Part shown: positions 35,704-37,873 of the stretch, in pieces
How positions within the stretch are numbered: position 1 is the stretch's first letter
Layout: each line of letters starts with the position of its first letter
NCBI RefSeq assembly: GCF_000812025.2
Contig: NZ_JWJE02000039.1
Span: forward strand, 1 to 37,873
From: Bacillus thermotolerans
Lineage (GTDB): Bacteria > Bacillota > Bacilli > Bacillales > Domibacillaceae
DNA length: 37,873 bases
Direction of reading: 5' to 3'
Notes under the pieces: generated by a model
Told to the model about the DNA's origin: nothing
Seen by the model: only the letters and a program-made list of their open reading frames with translations
Databases searched by the model: none
Program-made: the position numbers and the translations under genes

Positions 35704-37479
35704 ATGTTCGGCAGATCATATGAGTGCGGGAGAGTAACAGAACAGCATATCGGAGAAAAAGTAACATTAAAGGGCTGGGTACAGCGCCGCAGAGATTTAG
35801 GAGGCGTCATCTTCCTTGACCTGCGCGATCGTACTGGTATTGTGCAGGTAGTATTTAGTCCTGAGACATCTGAAGAAGCGCTGGCTGTGGCTGAGAAAGT
35901 GCGTAATGAATACGTACTTGATGTGCAGGGAGTCGTAGTAGCGCGTGACGATGAAACGATTAATGAAAATCTCCCTACTGGCAAGATTGAAGTCCAGGCA
36001 AAGGAAGTAACCATTTTAAACGAAGCTAAAACGCCTCCGTTCCCTATAGAAGACCGAGTAGAGGTGTCAGAAGACATTCGTTTGAAGTACCGTTACATGG
36101 ACCTTCGCCGTCCGGCCATGTATGAAACGCTGAAAATGCGCAGCGATGTAACAAAAGCGATTCGCGACTTTCTTGATGATGAAGGTTTCCTAGATGTAGA
36201 AACACCTATTTTAACGAAAAGCACACCCGAAGGCGCTCGCGATTATCTGGTACCTAGCCGCGTACATGATGGGGAGTTCTATGCTCTTCCGCAATCTCCG
36301 CAAATTTTCAAGCAGCTGCTGATGGTATCAGGGTTTGACCGGTATTACCAGATTGCCCGCTGTTTCCGTGACGAGGACTTGCGTGCAGACCGTCAGCCGG
36401 AGTTCACACAAGTGGACGTTGAGGCAAGCTTCATGAGCCAGGAAGATATTATGTCCATGACGGAAGCTATGCTGAAGCAGGTCATGAAACGGGTGAAAGG
36501 TGTGGAACTCACAGAAGCGTTCCCGCGTATCACATATGATGAAGCAATGAATCGCTTCGGTTCTGATAAGCCGGATACACGCTTTGGCATGGAGCTGGTA
36601 GACGTATCAGAACAAGTAAAGGATTCCGGGTTTAAAGTGTTTGCAGGTGCAGTCGCAAATGGCGGCCAAGTCAAGCTGATTAATGTAAAAGGCGGTGCTG
36701 CAGATTATTCCCGCAAGGATATTGATGCATTAACTGAATTTGCAGCTGTGTATGGAGCGAAGGGTCTTGCTTGGCTGAAAGTAGAAGCTGACGGCCTAAA
36801 GGGGCCAATTGCCAAGTTCTTTGCTGAAGAAGAACAGAATGGTCTAATTACTGCTGCTGGAGCAGTAGAAGGGGACTTGCTTCTATTCGTTGCTGATAAG
36901 AAATCTGTCGTAGCGGATGCGCTTGGTGCTCTTCGCCTAAAGCTTGGGAAAGAACGCGGTCTTATTGATGAGAGCAAATATAACTTCCTTTGGGTCACAG
37001 ACTGGCCTCTTCTTGAATACGATGAGGATGCTGGCCGCTATTTTGCTGCGCATCACCCATTTACGATGCCGTTCCGGGAGGATCTATCCCTTCTTGAGGA
37101 AGAGCCGGAAAAGGTACGAGCTCAAGCTTATGACATTGTATTGAACGGTTATGAACTTGGCGGGGGCTCTATTCGTATTTTCGAGCGCGATGTTCAGGAG
37201 AAAATGTTTAAAGTGCTTGGTTTTTCAGATGAAGAGGCTAAAGCTCAATTCGGCTTTCTGCTTGATGCTTTTGAATACGGTACACCTCCGCATGGCGGTA
37301 TCGCGCTCGGACTAGACCGGATGGTGATGCTCCTTGCAGGCCGTACGAATCTGCGCGATACGATTGCTTTCCCGAAAACAGCAAGCGCAAGCGATTTGTT
37401 AATGGACGCACCTAGTGAAGTGAGCGAAGCACAGCTGGAGGAATTAAACTTAAGAATCCGTGAAACAGCCAAGAAATGA
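35704..37479 (+). CDS. aspS: Aspartyl-tRNA synthetase AspS
   Basis: The bacterial-type class II synthetase of 591 residues. It has an N-terminal OB-fold anticodon-binding domain ([22 protein letters not shown]), motif 2 ([19 protein letters not shown]), the bacterial insertion domain (about 290-420) and motif 3 ([15 protein letters not shown]). ATG 35704 directly follows the hisS stop, with TTGGAGG inside the end of hisS, so the two are co-transcribed and probably translationally coupled. I cannot tell from sequence alone whether it discriminates tRNA-Asp from tRNA-Asn. There is no terminator between it and the 6S RNA gene. Confidence 0.98.
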   Translation: MFGRSYECGRVTEQHIGEKVTLKGWVQRRRDLGGVIFLDLRDRTGIVQVVFSPETSEEALAVAEKVRNEYVLDVQGVVVARDDETINENLPTGKIEVQAKEVTILNEAKTPPFPIEDRVEVSEDIRLKYRYMDLRRPAMYETLKMRSDVTKAIRDFLDDEGFLDVETPILTKSTPEGARDYLVPSRVHDGEFYALPQSPQIFKQLLMVSGFDRYYQIARCFRDEDLRADRQPEFTQVDVEASFMSQEDIMSMTEAMLKQVMKRVKGVELTEAFPRITYDEAMNRFGSDKPDTRFGMELVDVSEQVKDSGFKVFAGAVANGGQVKLINVKGGAADYSRKDIDALTEFAAVYGAKGLAWLKVEADGLKGPIAKFFAEEEQNGLITAAGAVEGDLLLFVADKKSVVADALGALRLKLGKERGLIDESKYNFLWVTDWPLLEYDEDAGRYFAAHHPFTMPFREDLSLLEEEPEKVRAQAYDIVLNGYELGGGSIRIFERDVQEKMFKVLGFSDEEAKAQFGFLLDAFEYGTPPHGGIALGLDRMVMLLAGRTNLRDTIAFPKTASASDLLMDAPSEVSEAQLEELNLRIRETAKK

Positions 37480-37503
37480 TTTTTAAATATTTAGACAATT
37501 AAC

Positions 37504-37532
37504 TTGCGCAGAAATGATAAATATGATATCAT
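37504..37532 (+). promoter_or_regulatory. Promoter of the 6S RNA
   Basis: TTGCGC (37504-37509), 17 bases, TATCAT (37527-37532). The -10 has one mismatch and the -35 is weak. Predicted start near 37539. Confidence 0.6.
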
Positions 37533-37539
37533 TTTTTCA

Positions 37540-37784
37540 ACGAAGGGACATCCTGATGTGTACGTTAGCTTTTACTATCTGTTTTGACCGAACACTATAT
37601 GTGAAGGGAGCCCGTGTCTGCAAGCTGCGTACATGCCTCTGGTAAGAGGACTTACAAGGCAAGCAGCAGGGTACCCACCTGCGGAGAGCGGGTTCAAAAC
37701 ACATAGCTTCTAAGACGGCACGATCGGGAGAAGCCCTTCCGTATAAGGATAGTCTACAAAAGCCTTCTTCAGTGAAGGCTTTTT
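37540..37784 (+). ncRNA. ssrS: 6S RNA (6S-1/BsrA type)
   Basis: 6S RNA mimics an open promoter and binds the sigma-A RNA polymerase holoenzyme, adjusting transcription in stationary phase and sporulating cells. The block from GTGAAGGGAGCCCG (near 37601) through TGCCTCTGGTAAGAGGACTT, GGGTACCCACCTGCGGAG, AAAACACATAG and GACGGCACGATC matches the B. subtilis 6S-1 RNA as I recall it. CTATATGTG and CACATAG pair around the central bubble, and ATCCT (37550-37554) pairs with AGGAT (37747-37751) in the closing stem. Its position after aspS is that of bsrA. The end given includes the terminator; the mature 3' end may be slightly shorter. Confidence 0.93.
37758..37784 (+). terminator. Terminator of the 6S RNA
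   Basis: AAAAGCCTTC (37758-37767) pairs perfectly with GAAGGCTTTT (37774-37783) over a six-base loop, then T-C-T-T. It is the likely landing site of the group IIC intron that starts at 37788. Confidence 0.92.
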
Positions 37785-37787
37785 CTT

Positions 37788-37873
37788 GTGTGCCAGGCAT
37801 GGCAACTATCTAGGTGGTGAGAGTCCACTGTGGGGGTACACATCGACCAACCACTAAGGAAGCGCAAGGTACT
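37788..37873 (+). mobile_element. Group IIC intron, 5' end, truncated by the window
   Basis: The sequence from GTGTGCC at 37788 follows the 5' end of group IIC introns such as the Oceanobacillus iheyensis intron: GTGTGCC-x-GGCATGG, then TCTA, GGTGAGAGTCC, and later CTAA...GCGCAAGG, all domain I elements. Class IIC introns insert just downstream of rho-independent terminators, which is what is seen here. The intron continues past 37873, so I cannot see a reverse transcriptase gene or the 3' end, nor tell whether it is intact. Confidence 0.87.

Noticed and set aside
35559-36077. 172-codon frame antisense to the hisS-aspS junction
   Set aside because: Ser/Thr-rich shadow of two conserved synthetase genes with no start signals.

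Overview
The window comes from the chromosome of an endospore-forming Bacillaceae bacterium (Firmicutes, Bacillales). Evidence is the sporulation genes (spo0B, safA, a YhcN/YlaJ lipoprotein gene, a spore cortex-hydrolase-type gene, bofC, spoVB), a T-box leader, strong AGGAGG-type ribosome binding sites with frequent GTG/TTG starts, and a gene order I recognise as the spo0B-obg to hisS-aspS segment of the Bacillus subtilis chromosome. I cannot fix the genus. There are 35 supported protein genes, two 6S RNAs, one T-box leader and the 5' end of a group IIC intron.

Layout. (1) 1-3700: terminators of an upstream operon, then spo0B-obgE-pheB-pheA. (2) 3696-9171: the NAD island. niaR and nifS read left and nadB-nadC-nadA read right, from a shared 108-base divergent region with a perfect palindrome that I read as the NiaR operator. 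NifS probably supplies sulfur for the NadA [4Fe-4S] cluster. (3) 9278-15029: spore accessory region: safA with three repeat blocks and an internal ribosome binding site, a CotS/aminoglycoside-phosphotransferase-like gene, a CoxA-like lipoprotein, a LysM/GH18 SleL-like enzyme, a leftward 6S-type RNA, a small unknown gene with a possible sigma-B promoter, and a one-domain BofC. (4) 15151-19619: ruvA-ruvB-DUF2905-queA-tgt-yajC, for recombination, queuosine tRNA modification and Sec accessory function. (5) 19618-26518: membrane genes: TIGR04086, DUF421, spoVB, comN, secDF, a cation diffusion facilitator and a LapA-domain protein. (6) 26714-32569: recJ-apt-relA-dtd. (7) 32572-33924: a leftward SH3b/amidase-3 cell-wall hydrolase. 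(8) 34077-37873: T-box controlled hisS-aspS, the main 6S RNA, and a group IIC intron starting three to four bases after the 6S terminator and running off the window.

Most of this is conserved housekeeping. The points most worth a second look are RNA-level: two 6S RNAs in one 24-kb stretch, a group IIC intron at the 6S terminator, a hisS-aspS T-box whose geometry points to an Asn (AAC) rather than His specifier, an intrinsic terminator embedded in the start of the kinase-like gene, a 13-bp hairpin that buries the ribosome binding site of the spore lipoprotein, and a near-consensus promoter followed after about 7 bases by a terminator ahead of secDF. I found no wholly new multi-gene system.
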